Source of the DNA: Campylorhamphus procurvoides
Lineage: Eukaryota > Chordata > Aves > Passeriformes > Dendrocolaptidae
Assembly: GCA_013396655.1 (NCBI GenBank)
Contig: WBMV01006289.1
Span: forward strand, 4,200,342-4,264,341
DNA: 64,000 nt
Direction: 5' to 3'
Shown: positions 53,384 through 64,000 of the stretch, in pieces
How the letters are laid out: every line of letters starts with the position of its first letter
How positions within the stretch are numbered: position 1 is the first letter of the stretch
Notes under the pieces: generated by a model
The model's input: the letters and a program-made list of their open reading frames with translations, nothing else
Database searches by the model: none
What the model was told of the DNA's origin: nothing
Made by a program: the position numbers and the translations under genes

Positions 53384-53560
53384 TGCAGGGGTTTAACCTC
53401 AGCTGGCAACTAAGCACCACACAGCTGCTCAGTCAATCCCCCACATCAGGAAGGGGAAGAGAATAGAAAGGGTAAAACTGAGAAAACTCCTGGGCTGAGG
53501 TAATGACAGTTTAATGGGTGAAATCACATATGTAAAAAAAGCAAAACAAGGAGCTCATGG
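53384..53560 (-). mobile_element. LTR fragment of the same bird retroviral family, inverted
   Basis: Read on the minus strand this is the 3' part of the LTR family also seen at 52407. GGTTTAACCTCAGCTGGCAA at 53390-53409 is the reversed LTR end. It is followed by TAAGCACCAC at 53411-53420, the purine-rich stretch at 53448-53475, TGGGCTGAGGTAA at 53491-53503 (complement of the TTATCTCAACCC block) and CAGTTTAAT at 53507-53515. AGCAAAACAAGGA near 53540 also fits the family. Weak resemblance may continue to about 53800, but I cannot place the other end. It keeps the family ending better than the copy at 52407, so the two are probably different insertions or subfamilies. Confidence 0.8.
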
Positions 53561-55259
53561 AGATGTTTTTATCTGTGATGCACCCACATACTCCAGTTAC
53601 AATTCAGCTCTCCAATACCCTGGCTCGTCATTCCAAGTTTTTTGAGCACTATGTTGAATAAGGTGGAAGTTCTGTGAAATGCATCTTCTTGCACTGTGTG
53701 ACATGGACTTCTCCTATCTATTGGTCAAGTTAATTTCTTATATTTCTCCTTGGCTTTGGTATTCTCAGTTCTGTGAAAACTATGTTGCATTTTCGTTCAA
53801 TGGATTTTGTTTCAAGAGAAATAATTCAGTATAGCAGTCATCTTTACCTAGAAGACAAGTCACTACTGGAATCAGAGTTACATTGGCTTGCCAACTATCT
53901 CCCATGTCAAAAAATGGATACTATTTGCAATAAGAAAGGTTACAAAGTGTGTTGTTGCTCTCTTAAAATGAAAATGTGCTGGCTCTACAGGGAGACAAAT
54001 AGGAAGATGTAGTTGCCTGCCCTAAAGGAGAAATTAGTGGAGAGCAAAAGCAATTTCTCAAATGTATCCATCATCTACTAGCAATAAATGTTGAAAAAAA
54101 TGGAAATTACTACGGGAGAGTAATTTGTTTGAATATATTGATTAGGGAGCATGGAAAGAATAGTTGGGGGGAGAGGAGGAGCCCTGAATTACCTTTTAAA
54201 AAAGTAAACTGTTTAATTTAAGCCTTTGAAATGAAAGCTGAGAATCAACAGTGAGCTACTGAATCTAACATGGGCTTCATGTCTCAAAAAAACCCCAATA
54301 GAAATAGAATTGCAAGGGAACTGGGAATTCTGATAGCAGATGTGTCTATCCCCTGCAACAAGTACATTTTGCCTGCCTGCCTTTTTCTTTATGAAGATTT
54401 TGGCATTTCTGAAGTTACTTCTCGTATATTTTTCTTTCTGTCACTGTGACAAATAGATTCCAATAGTTCTTGTTTTCTCTGTTTTGTATAACTCATTCCT
54501 CTCTAATTTGAGAGAGCAGCTCCTCTCTTGAAGGGATAACATCTTTTTTTGAAAGAGGCATTTCTTATCATGGTTCAGTTAGTTGACTTTTCTTGTATTG
54601 TTTGCAGTTTGTCTGATTGCAGTATTTTGCAAACCCCTTTGTATGGCTTCTTCCATAGTATGTTGAAAATAATTGTCACTTACATACAAACATTATGAAT
54701 TCAAAGACAGGTGCACGGTTTGTTCAAAGCAATGACATAATTTCTTTGAAATATGGCACTTGAATGTGGCATTTATGAATGAGATAAACAATTAGTGGTT
54801 AACTGAGCTGCAAGGAGTTTAGTGTTTTGAAAACAAATTTAAGTTAAAGACAATCTGAAGCTATTTAATTATAGAAAATAATTAAATTACATATAAAGCT
54901 ACAATTTCTGGTGTTAGTAACTACAATAAAACCCATATATTTTCTTATGCTATACAATATGTAGACCTTGAATCTGTGAATCTCAACCCACTTGCAAAGG
55001 AGATTGAGTCATGTATGCTGCTCTCCAGCTGTGCAGAAAGCCTGAATACATTCAGCTTGTGCTGGCATAAATCTCTGCTTTCTAGGAAATACCTTAACTA
55101 CTGCCCCAAAATATCAGGGTCCTTTTCAAAGGAAAACCAAGTTTTTAGTAGATTTGATAGTGCTGGAAAAGAGATTTGTCCGTGAAGTTTACCGCTGTCT
55201 AGGTATGATACCTCTTGCAAAAATGGGTAATAAGGCAGTTAACCATGTAATGGCATAGA
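53561..55259. other. No gene recognised
   Basis: The first 200-250 bp may be further decayed LTR of the fragment at 53384. The rest is unique AT-rich DNA. Confidence 0.5.
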
Positions 55260-55480
55260 AATTGAGGGGGGTGACCGGGACCAGACCAACCCTTCAGAGC
55301 CTACTGAGGGTGAAATCTTCGAAAAATCCCGAGTTCTGGCCTGCCAGTGCCATAAATGTGGCTTCTGGTTTAGCCTTGGCGCCCCCACCGCCCCCTGCCC
55401 CTCACCATCGAGAATAAAAAACTAGGGAATTACTTTCTCATCGGGACAACGTGATAAGATACTGCCATCTACAGGTGACA
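55260..55480. other. CpG-bearing GC-rich insert, unclassified (possible LTR or insulator-like element)
   Basis: About 200 bp that is clearly richer in GC and CpG than its surroundings. CpGs occur in CCGGGACC, TTCGAA, CCCGAG, GGCGCC, ACCGCC, ATCGAG, ATCGGG and AACGTG. The layout resembles the R/U5 part of an LTR: a TATA-like CATAAAT near 55351, a C-rich tract at 55379-55399, and AATAAA at 55413-55418. I found no TG...CA ends with a matching target duplication. CTGCCATCTACAGGT at 55462-55476 and the C-rich tract recall CTCF-type binding sites. Two plus-strand frames stay open for about 45-50 codons, without a recognised product. Confidence 0.45.
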
Positions 55481-56325
55481 CATCTCCTCTTGAACTTGTA
55501 CCATTCACAAAAGTATCTTTGGAATTGCTGCTGAATATAACCCCAGTATTTCAGACTTTCTTATGCATTCGAAGTGTGCTTGTTAAAGTGAGTCCATGGG
55601 GAACACATGTAGCTGCAGGGTATGCAGCAAAATTCCTGTTCTGTTTGCATGGTGTCTGGGTACAGGTATTTTGGAAGGCTCTGAGAATTTCAGCTCATGT
55701 CTGAAAATATTTATGCATGTAAAAAATCTCTGTGCCCTGAAAAGTCCCTCTGAATTCGAGAGGGTGTTCAGCATCTATACATTGAGGGCAGAGGTTGTTA
55801 GACTTCTCTGATCCACTACTTTCCTCCCCCTCACCATTTTAAGATCTTATGATGAAAAAGCAGAATTATGTTGCTTTATTTGACTATTAAGCTTTGATTA
55901 TGACCAAAAGGTTTTAATAATAGCTTAAAAGTAACAAAAGCTTCTATGATTTTCATCAACTTTCATCAATTCGTTGGATGAGCAAAATATCAGGATGCTA
56001 GAAGAACAGTACTGCCGAATTCAGCATTAGCCCAAAGATTTTTAAACCATTTTATTTCTATGGCTTTTCAAACATAGTCAGTTGTAAGGTACTGGTTCAC
56101 TCAAAGGATTTGAGGAAGGATTTGAAGCCATTAACTCTATATCAGACTTTGTTTCAGACTTAATTGATTGTTAAAGGATATTACAGAATAGTCATGCTCC
56201 AGGAAGTAATGTGCTAGAAATAATCCTCCCTGAAGAGATGTATGGTTTGATGTATACTGCTGAAGCAGGAAATTGTGACCTTTTATTAAAAAGATAAAAA
56301 GGCTGAAAAATAACTATAACTTGTA

Positions 56326-56392
56326 CAGTTTATTTTTGGAAGTTTATTATTTATTTTTTATTTTAGTTTATTTATTATAGTTTATTTTTGTG
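56326..56392 (+). repeat. TTTA-rich simple repeat
   Basis: Four copies of AGTTTATT (the first and last continue as AGTTTATTTTTG) separated by runs of T and ATTT. A low-complexity expansion. Confidence 0.7.
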
Positions 56393-56862
56393 GACTTGTA
56401 TCTCAAGTGCAGAACAACTCCTGATTAGCTATTGTTGGAGTTGTTATAATAAATCAGAGGAGGAGTGTGATATTGAGGGTGTTTGTGTCCCATTTCCGGA
56501 AAGCATTTAAGTTCTTACCAGCAAGTAGGTCCTTAGGTCTGACTTTTGCAAAATGCATTTCTGAGTTGCAGGATGCATGGAAAGTACCTTACACTGTGTG
56601 TGTAAAACTACTGAAGTCGCATGCAGATTATCATAAACATATGGCAATGAATACTGTATTGGATTATACCAGCTTGCCTTTTGTGAACACTGAAAGCCAT
56701 AGAAATGTCACCATTAAAAATAATAAACTGAAGAGTTTTTACCTCTGATTTTCATATGTTCATCTTCAAAGCTATGTTACCTTGTGCCTTTGAATGTAGC
56801 TTTTGAGGGAAAGACAGCCAAAATCTGCATGTAAAAACATTTTAAGATTCAAAGATTCCATC

Positions 56863-56878
56863 GTGTGTGTGTGTGTGT
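56863..56878 (+). repeat. GT microsatellite, eight units
   Basis: Eight perfect copies of GT. Confidence 0.85.
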
Positions 56879-58589
56879 TGGACACTTGTAGAATTTTGTT
56901 ACCGTTTAATCTATCTTGAAACGAAATGATTGGTTTTAGAGGTATCAAATAACTGTTTCTAGCTTTAGTTGTTCAGGATACGTTATTTTGAAATACTTGT
57001 TACTTGAAGGGAGCTTTCCCGTCTGATAAAGGCTATTTTAGTGAAATTGCACAGCTGAGAAGGCAGCTGGAGGGGTCATTTTTCTTTTCAGTTATTGTTA
57101 GCTAAGTTATATGTCTGTTGGGAGCTGGGTAGGGACTGTGACTCTGATGGAGAAAGGAGCAGCAAAATTAGAATGCCGATCTGTCCAGTGTTCCCTATGG
57201 TTCTTTATTAAGTTTTATCCCCTAAGTACACATGAATATATGGACATTTTTTTCTTCCCTTTTAAAATGCTCACCTTTATTTTCATTTTCCACTACACTT
57301 AACCATCCCTTCTCTTGCTCTTGTCCTCTCTTTTTCTCTATTTCTGGTTTTCTTGATGGTCAGTCTTTCCATGCCTCTTCATTCTGAATAGTTTAGGAGT
57401 TCTCAGGAAAAGTTGACTTGATATTGGAGGGATTTCTTGACCGGACACCTTGACCAGAAATGAAACAATGTTGTCTTTTCCCTCATTAGATTTTTGTTGT
57501 TTCATCACCAGTGATTTGAATCTGGACCTTGCTACACACTGGGCTCCATGAAGAAGCTCATTGTGTTTTCAGCATCCTTCACGTCCAGTGGAAATGGAGA
57601 TTTTTAGGGTAACTCATGTAGCCAGTTATGGTTTACATTTAGCCAACGACTTTCATCTTGTGGAATTTTTATGCTTTTTCAGATCTATTAAATTATCTGA
57701 ATTAATGGCTGTGACAAGTTCATGACATTGAGTTCAATGTTCGTCATCAGAGTTGGAAACTGGCCAAGTCCTGAGCTCTTGAACTTCACTGAAAGGTGCT
57801 TGTCCCCAAGTAGCAAGAGGCATGTGGCTAACGAGGTGCACCACAGCCAACCCAAGGCAAGGGCAGGCAAAGGAGAGTGAGTCCCTATAGAGATATAGGA
57901 GAGAGAGGCAGAGTTGTGTATGGTGGAAGGAGACTGGAAGGAAAAGACAGGTTTGCCTGATAGGTTGTTAAGTAGAGAAGGCAGCTGAAGAAATGAGGAT
58001 TTGAGTAGGGGTGCCAGGAGGGCTGGGCATATCTGAGGGAGGTGGTGATGTCTCTTGGGAAAAGATCCCACTGAAATGGATTACCAATTGCTGATCCAGC
58101 ATGTCGTACATGCTCTTAACTTCAAACATATGAAGCCAGTGCACTTAGAGTAAGTGCATTTTAAGTATCTTACTGAATCATAGACAAAGTGTGTAACTCC
58201 ATGTTTAATTTAGCCCTTACACACATTTAACCCTTCAGTGGGACTTCTGTGAGCTTTATCTTTTAAAAAGCATGCAGAAATGTGCATGTTCTTATATGAG
58301 GAAAAAAAATTCACCCAAAGTAACTTCATTGGCAGCAAAAAATATATGGCATACTGTATACAGAATTGTGCTTATAACATTTTGGTTATTTGACTTGGCT
58401 TAATCACTCCTTTGTTACTCTTTCTCCAGAGTGCCTGCTTTGTTTTGGTTTGTGCTGATACAGGCTCTGGTTCAAAGCTGACTGAGACTAGAGAAAAGAC
58501 TTGTTTCTTTCACAGCTTTTAGCCCAGACCTGTAATGTACCCGGAGGCCCAAAAGGGAAAGGAGAGTTTTCAATACCTGTAGTGAGAGA

Positions 58590-58635
58590 GCTTTTTTTTA
58601 TGCAGCTTTTTTTAGCTTTTCCTTTTTTTTTTTAT
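58590..58635 (+). repeat. T-rich low-complexity tract
   Basis: Repeated AGCTTTTTTT-like units (AGCTTTTTTTTATGC, AGCTTTTTTTAGC) and then a run of ten or more T. Confidence 0.6.
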
Positions 58636-61217
58636 GAAACTAGAGTGTCATAATTAGACAAATTAGAGCTGGTTTTTATTTCAACTCTAGGTTTGTAAAA
58701 GTACAATTATTCCTTCCACTCTTAAAGTGAGAAGTTAAGACTTTCTGAAGTTAAGAAGATCACTATGCTAATTATTCCTTTCATTATTTCCATTTATAAA
58801 GGTCTGCATCTTTTTATTGCCACTGCTACTGTTGTCTCCAGGGTCATTTTCAGGACCTTATTCAGTCTACAGATGTTACTGAAATGCACATGAAGTAGAT
58901 CTGTTCTGGCAATGTATTATGCCAGAAGGACAGACTTGGGTACAGTTAAGTGTTGTCCCCAAACTTATTACCCTTCTTAAATGATATTTCCAGATCACTA
59001 CTATCAAAAATGAAAGTTTCCAAGACAGAAGCTTGAGATAAATACTCAAATTCAGGAATTTTCAAGAATTGACATCCATTAGGGTTACTTACATGATCCT
59101 ACCCTTTGCTGGTGGGATTAGCAGACGTGGGCACAGAGCTTGGAGCTGGGAATTTCAGTATAGTTCAGGGAATTTAGGAAGCCCAACACAGATAGCCTGG
59201 AAGGCTTGAAACTGCACTACCATATTAGTATGGAGCTCCAGAAATCAGTGGGCTGATGCCCAAAGTTGTTGAGCATGGTGCATTTTCCATATTCATCATG
59301 GAAGAAAAAGTATCTTGTGAGCAAACAGTCAAAATTTGGAGCAGTGCTTTGCAGAGGTAAAACTAAAGATGCAGCAAAAAGACAGCGAGCTGTACAGGAC
59401 CAATGGCACTGCAAGGAGTAGCTCTGGCAAGTTTGACACCAACCCTGGATTATGTGAAATTATGTGAAATATTTAGCAGTGATGACAAATTTTACTAATT
59501 TTTTTTTCCTGCAACACTTCAGTGGCAAGTATAAAGGGTAAGAAAACAGCTGTGAACTCCATAAATGTTTGATATGGTGAAAAAACCCAAAAGCTGACCT
59601 TTGGGATGGACATAAAGTTTTCAGGTCGATTTCTAAGGGTTGTCATTTTTTTTTTGGTGATTTGAGGTCAGTAGCAACTCTGCTGTGATTAAAAGGTAGT
59701 TAAAAATATATATGTATGTGGCTCTGCATGCTCTTTGGCCCTAAATGTTTTCATTTCCTTGTATGTACTTGCCTCAAATATTTCATTTACTTAACTCAAA
59801 AACTGGAGTTCAGTCTATTTCCCTTTACCCTATTCTTTTATACAGTCTCAGCACCTGTAAAGCAGCTTTTTCAAAAGCCCAGTATTAGTCATTTGTCTTT
59901 CCAGGTGATTATTACTAGAGTTGTTAAGAGTGAGCATGACCTACGTGCTCTGTTGGGGCTCTCAGGGAGATGAGGAATGCACAGGGCAGCAGGAACTCCA
60001 CTTGTGTGATTGCTGCCTTCATGATGGTGCCTGCCCAGTTCATGTATCAGCTGATTCATTTGCTCCTTGCCTAAACTGGAGCTGCTTCAGCAGTTGCAGT
60101 TTATATTCCAAAACTGTTTCACCTCTGTATGCCAAGGTCTGTAGGTGACTGCTGTGGGAGTTTGGAGGTGTTTCAGCCATTCTTAGCCAGTTATTTTGCT
60201 TATTTCCTGTTCTTGCAGAGTAGTAGTCTTCTACGTGTATCAGAGAAATGCGGACTCAAATGCTGCACTGGAAGGGCTGGATTCAGGCTTGATCATTGAC
60301 ACCAGTTACACTCTGCAGGTGTTTACCTGCATCTTTGTGGGAAGATTTCAGAAAATGCATTTCTGAAGTCAATGACTGTCACTTTTTCTTTCATTCCCGG
60401 CTTCTCTGTTTTACTCTTCTGTTGTAAACATTTTAGTATGTCCTGTCAAAATAGCAATTTACTTTGAGACACACTGTGTTCTCACAAAAACTTCTATCCT
60501 AAAAGTTGGTGGCTGCTGTGTGCTAACTGTTCAATATTCCCAAGTAACAGAGCTAACCTTTATGGTAGAGTCGGGATACATGTATTTGTAAACCAGCTAC
60601 AACAGGTAGCCCTGATATAATTTCTTTAATAAGATTTCATCATGTTTGTATGAGCAGGTGAAATAAATTGCTTTTTAAAAAGTGCCATATCACATTAAAT
60701 GGGCTTATGTGCCGTTATCCTCTGTCCTGTGAAATAATTCAGTCTCACAAAATACAAGCTGGGAAGCCACCCCCAGGCATTTAAATTTTTTCTTCCAAGA
60801 CTTGGAAATAACAGTTTCAACAGAATCTACAGCTATGCACAACAGTAGTCTGGTACAGATTTTTTCCATCTCTAAGCCTGATGCTGCCATCTTTATTAAT
60901 AATCAGAGAAGTATGCTAACTTAGAAGTTCAGTGAATTGTATATAAGCTGTATTTTATGAGGATACCTTAATCTTTCTTGACTTAAAAAGATTTTTGTGT
61001 GGTATAAAATATATTTTGAATAAGAAGTTTGGTAGAACCCTTCAGCAAATATCAGGAGTGAATTATTGAATTAATGTTATTAATAAGACTATTTTATGGA
61101 CACAAAATTAGCATGTCTCAATTTTTTATGGTCTGTTAGGTATTACTTTATAACTCTTATTGAATTGTCAATGCTGTGTTCAACAGAAGATTAAATGTAA
61201 ATGTTTTATGTCTTCAG

Positions 61218-61267
61218 AAACTGAAAGTAGACAAAAGCAGTCAGGTTTAAAATTTTATTCCAAAGAG
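61218..61267 (+). other. Candidate 50-nt exon
   Basis: TTTTATGTCTTCAG precedes and CCAAAGAG|GTAAGA follows. Only the second frame is open through the 50 nt (TESRQKQSGLKFYSKE). The acceptor tract is only moderate. Such pairs are expected by chance several times in 64 kb. Confidence 0.1.
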
Positions 61268-64000
61268 GTAAGACAGCTAGTTTTGCAAGCTCTCATCTTG
61301 TAATATTTTAAAACTATTTTTTTGTAAATAGCTTATATGAGTTGTCTGAGGTTTGGGTTTTTTTCTTACATATAAGCCTGTAGTTAATTTCAACATACAA
61401 CATGACTATGTATTGTCCGTTACTGATCTCTGGCAAGAAGACTATATAAGAATTGATACTTTTGATATTCAAAGATGGTTCTATCTTGGAATACATCAGT
61501 CCAGAAGAGTTTGTCAGTAGTACTGCTGCTAATGTTAGAAATACCATCACCTTTCCTCTCCTTGCATGGAGCCCTGGAGAGGCTGGAGAGATACACGAGG
61601 TTTTTGGCAGACCCTAGCACTGATGGCTTCAAGAAATCATACTGGGTTTGTGAACAATTCATGGTTCATAAAATATAGTACACTGCAATGAATGTTCTGA
61701 TTAGTTCTATGCAGAAGTTCTTGAAAATGTCAATAGTTCAAAACAAAGTTGTAAGAAATCTGTTTTCAGTGGTTTTTGGAGCAACTTAGTTTTGATACTG
61801 AAAACACTGACATCCTCAATAAGTCTTATCTCTTGTCTTGAATAAGTCTAAAGCCAGTTAATCCACTAGTTCCAATTAGTGTGTTCAAAGGGTTAAAAGT
61901 GTAAGCAATGTATACACCCAAATAAAGAGGTGTAGAAAGGTAAGAACATTGTTTTTTGCAGTTGGTTGACTCCCTGTGAAATATCAATGGAGTGCTTGGA
62001 GATACAGAGCCCAATAACTTTAATGAAAACAGAACCATGAAATGTGATTTCAAATAAATCTTTCAAATGAGGATAAACCACTCTGAATACATGTGGCTTA
62101 ATAGAATGTAATTGTTTTAATCAGTGTTTGACACACCATCATTAACTGTAGAGATAATTTCTACCTTGTTTAATAGGATATTAATCCCACAGCTCTGCAG
62201 AAGTATGTGGAAACTGCATAGTATCCTGAGAGTGGTGTAATTCTTTTCTTTTCCCCCAAAGCCTTATTATGGAGAGAATTTTCAGATAGTTAGTGGTGTA
62301 AGAAGTTGCTTTGATTTTATGTGTAGGAGTTTAAGCTGGTGTATCACAGTACTTCAACAGTGCTCACATTTGCAAAAACAGACTGTCCTTCAGACATCTG
62401 AGGCCCATTTCAGAAACATTTTTCTTTGCAGTTTCACTAACAGAAATCACTGAAGGACACAAATCTGTCTACTTTCCCTTGTACACAGAAAAAGCCTCCC
62501 AGGCAGAGGTTTCAGTTCAGCACATTCATTACCTTTTAATTGCTTCTAAATTGCATTGTGACCTGCTGCATCAATAGCTGAATCTAACAGAAACTAGCCC
62601 GATGTGAGCATATGTGTTGTTAGAAGCTTAACTGGCACTTGTTTTGCTGCTGGACTGCATAAAGGACACTACATGAAGGACAATGTCATTTTGGGATGTT
62701 TTTCAACAACGTGTCATTAACTTCGTTTGGAAGTATCTGCTTATTTATACGCCAGGAATATTTCTTTTGGGCAGTGAGCAGCATGGAACCCTGTTATATC
62801 AATATCAGATGTGAATATATGAATTAAGTTTTGCTTTTCACTGACTAATTGTAAAACTTTCAGTGTTAGCTGTGGCATGTAAGAGCTTCCATGGAAAATG
62901 TGCTTGCATGCAAAGTCACAACTGAATAAAGCATTTTATTTAAAATTCTAAGTCATGGTATGAGAATCACCCTTGGAGGAAATCTAAGCTTGAATACGTT
63001 TTAGGCTGAGCCACAGCAGGCCTGGTGCTGTAAAAGGTAAGCTATCATACCAACCACTGAGGAAGCTAAGGTATAAAAATCATTGCTCCACTGGAAGGCT
63101 TATTCAAAGCTATTTTGCAATCTCCTACAGAATGTAACCACACCATCTTACCTACTGATAATTGTGTTATTCCTTTGTTTTACTCCTTCCCACCAACTAA
63201 AAAAAGTACAGTTACTGTGAGCGTAAATGTGAGGTTCACTGTATTGCAGGTGCACGTTTCCTTTTCTTCACCCTTTATTTTTAGCAATCCATGTGTACAG
63301 AAGAAATGCACCTGTTGTTCCTTTGCAATTTCACGAGGATGATCGTTTGTATATTTTTTTTTTCTGAAACAGTTATTTGGTTAATAATGAAGAACAGCAG
63401 TATTTTTAAATGGCATCTTCCTTTGAAATTGCCCTACTTTACGGATTGTGTCTATTATAATAGCTTAACACCAAAGGCTTTTGTCTGCTGCAGAGACTGC
63501 TGTGGCTTTATTTTGTACGACATTTGCCAGTTGAGAGCAAGGCATCATATAGATTGCTACACAGGCTGCACCGCTCTTTGCAATGGGAGATGCTGGTGAG
63601 AAACTTGAAAGAAAGTGTTTTGTATATACTAGTCTATTGGCTAATACACAATAATACAAATGTTTAGCTCATTCTTGAACTCTTTTCAAGTTTGAGGTCA
63701 TTGTTTATTGAACTCTTTCATCAGAACAGGCTTTTCCCAAGAATTCAGGGAATATTAGAAATTCTAGATGTCCTTGAACTGCATCACCAACTCCTCTCAG
63801 GTTGTCATCTCAGTTATCTCTTCTTCTATACGAAAGAGATCCCTGGAGGCAATGAAGTGCTCAAAGTGGCATAGGAAATAAACTGTCAATGCTGAAAATG
63901 AGAAATAGCAACAGGTTTCTGTTCAGTGATTGGAACCACCAGAGACTGTACAGAGGCACATTGTTAGGTTTTTACTGTAGGACAGATCAATACCACATCC
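61268..64000. other. No gene recognised
   Basis: Unique AT-rich DNA. A donor-like TAAAAG|GTAAGC near 63037 has no convincing exon behind it. Frames are 102 codons or fewer. Confidence 0.55.

Larger units (their letters stand above)
55481..61217. other. No gene recognised
   Basis: Unique DNA with the simple repeats listed near 56.3, 56.9 and 58.6 kb and a 10-bp tandem duplication near 59449-59469. A purine-rich stretch at 57840-58060 gives a 127-codon minus-strand frame that starts with GTG, judged chance. Confidence 0.55.

Noticed and set aside
52407..53560. A provirus bounded by the two LTR fragments
   Set aside because: The fragments are in opposite orientation, only 555 bp apart, and no gag, pol or env remnant or primer binding site lies between them.
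57688..58071. 127-codon minus-strand frame
   Set aside because: GTG start. It comes from a purine-rich plus strand, which lowers stops on the other strand. Peptide is low in complexity.
1..64000. CRISPR array, operon, prophage or other prokaryotic system
   Set aside because: No regularly spaced repeats, no long genes, no ribosome-binding-site-led gene clusters. The mobile elements are vertebrate retroelements.
1..64000. tRNA, rRNA or known miRNA genes
   Set aside because: I saw no tRNA cloverleaf with A and B boxes, no rRNA blocks and no well-known miRNA seed and arm sequence. A covariance-model scan would be needed to exclude small ones.

Overview
The window looks like vertebrate, most likely bird, nuclear DNA. 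It is AT-rich and CpG-poor. It carries the 3' end signature of CR1 retroposons and a long terminal repeat (LTR) family, starting TGTCCTGG and ending near GGTTTAACC, that I know from bird genomes. It also has a short solo LTR with a 6-bp target duplication. There is no sign of operons, phage or plasmid genes, or any bacterial layout. I cannot name a species. These family assignments rest on memory of consensus sequences, not on a search.

I recognise no protein-coding gene. Every open reading frame is short (142 codons at most). The four longest begin at GTG or TTG rather than ATG, and none resembles a known protein. The window is best read as a gene desert or the inside of a very large intron.

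Region by region: 1-12 kb is unique AT-rich sequence with one GC-rich segment at 6.27-6.56 kb that sits behind a strong splice-acceptor-like tract. 12-17 kb has a small tandem duplication, a Lys/Glu-rich minus-strand reading frame and a short hairpin. A possible exon lies at 17.0-17.2 kb. 18.3-19.3 kb is an ancient, decayed CR1/L3-type LINE in antisense, with remnants of its reverse transcriptase. 24.4 kb has a CR1 3' tail and 26.4 kb a MIR-like SINE remnant. 27.47-27.84 kb is a clear solo LTR. 32.5-33.1 kb has a minus-strand exon-like segment beside a plus-strand TATA-containing, GC-rich segment. 33-52 kb is mostly featureless, with a GC-rich patch at 39.4 kb and a possible CR1 tail at 48.6 kb. 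52.4-53.6 kb holds two related LTR fragments in opposite orientation. 55.26-55.48 kb is a CpG-bearing GC-rich insert of unknown origin. The rest is unique AT-rich DNA with simple repeats.

No working system of genes can be assembled from the window. The best supported features are the mobile-element remnants. The candidate exons and promoter are speculative and are marked so.
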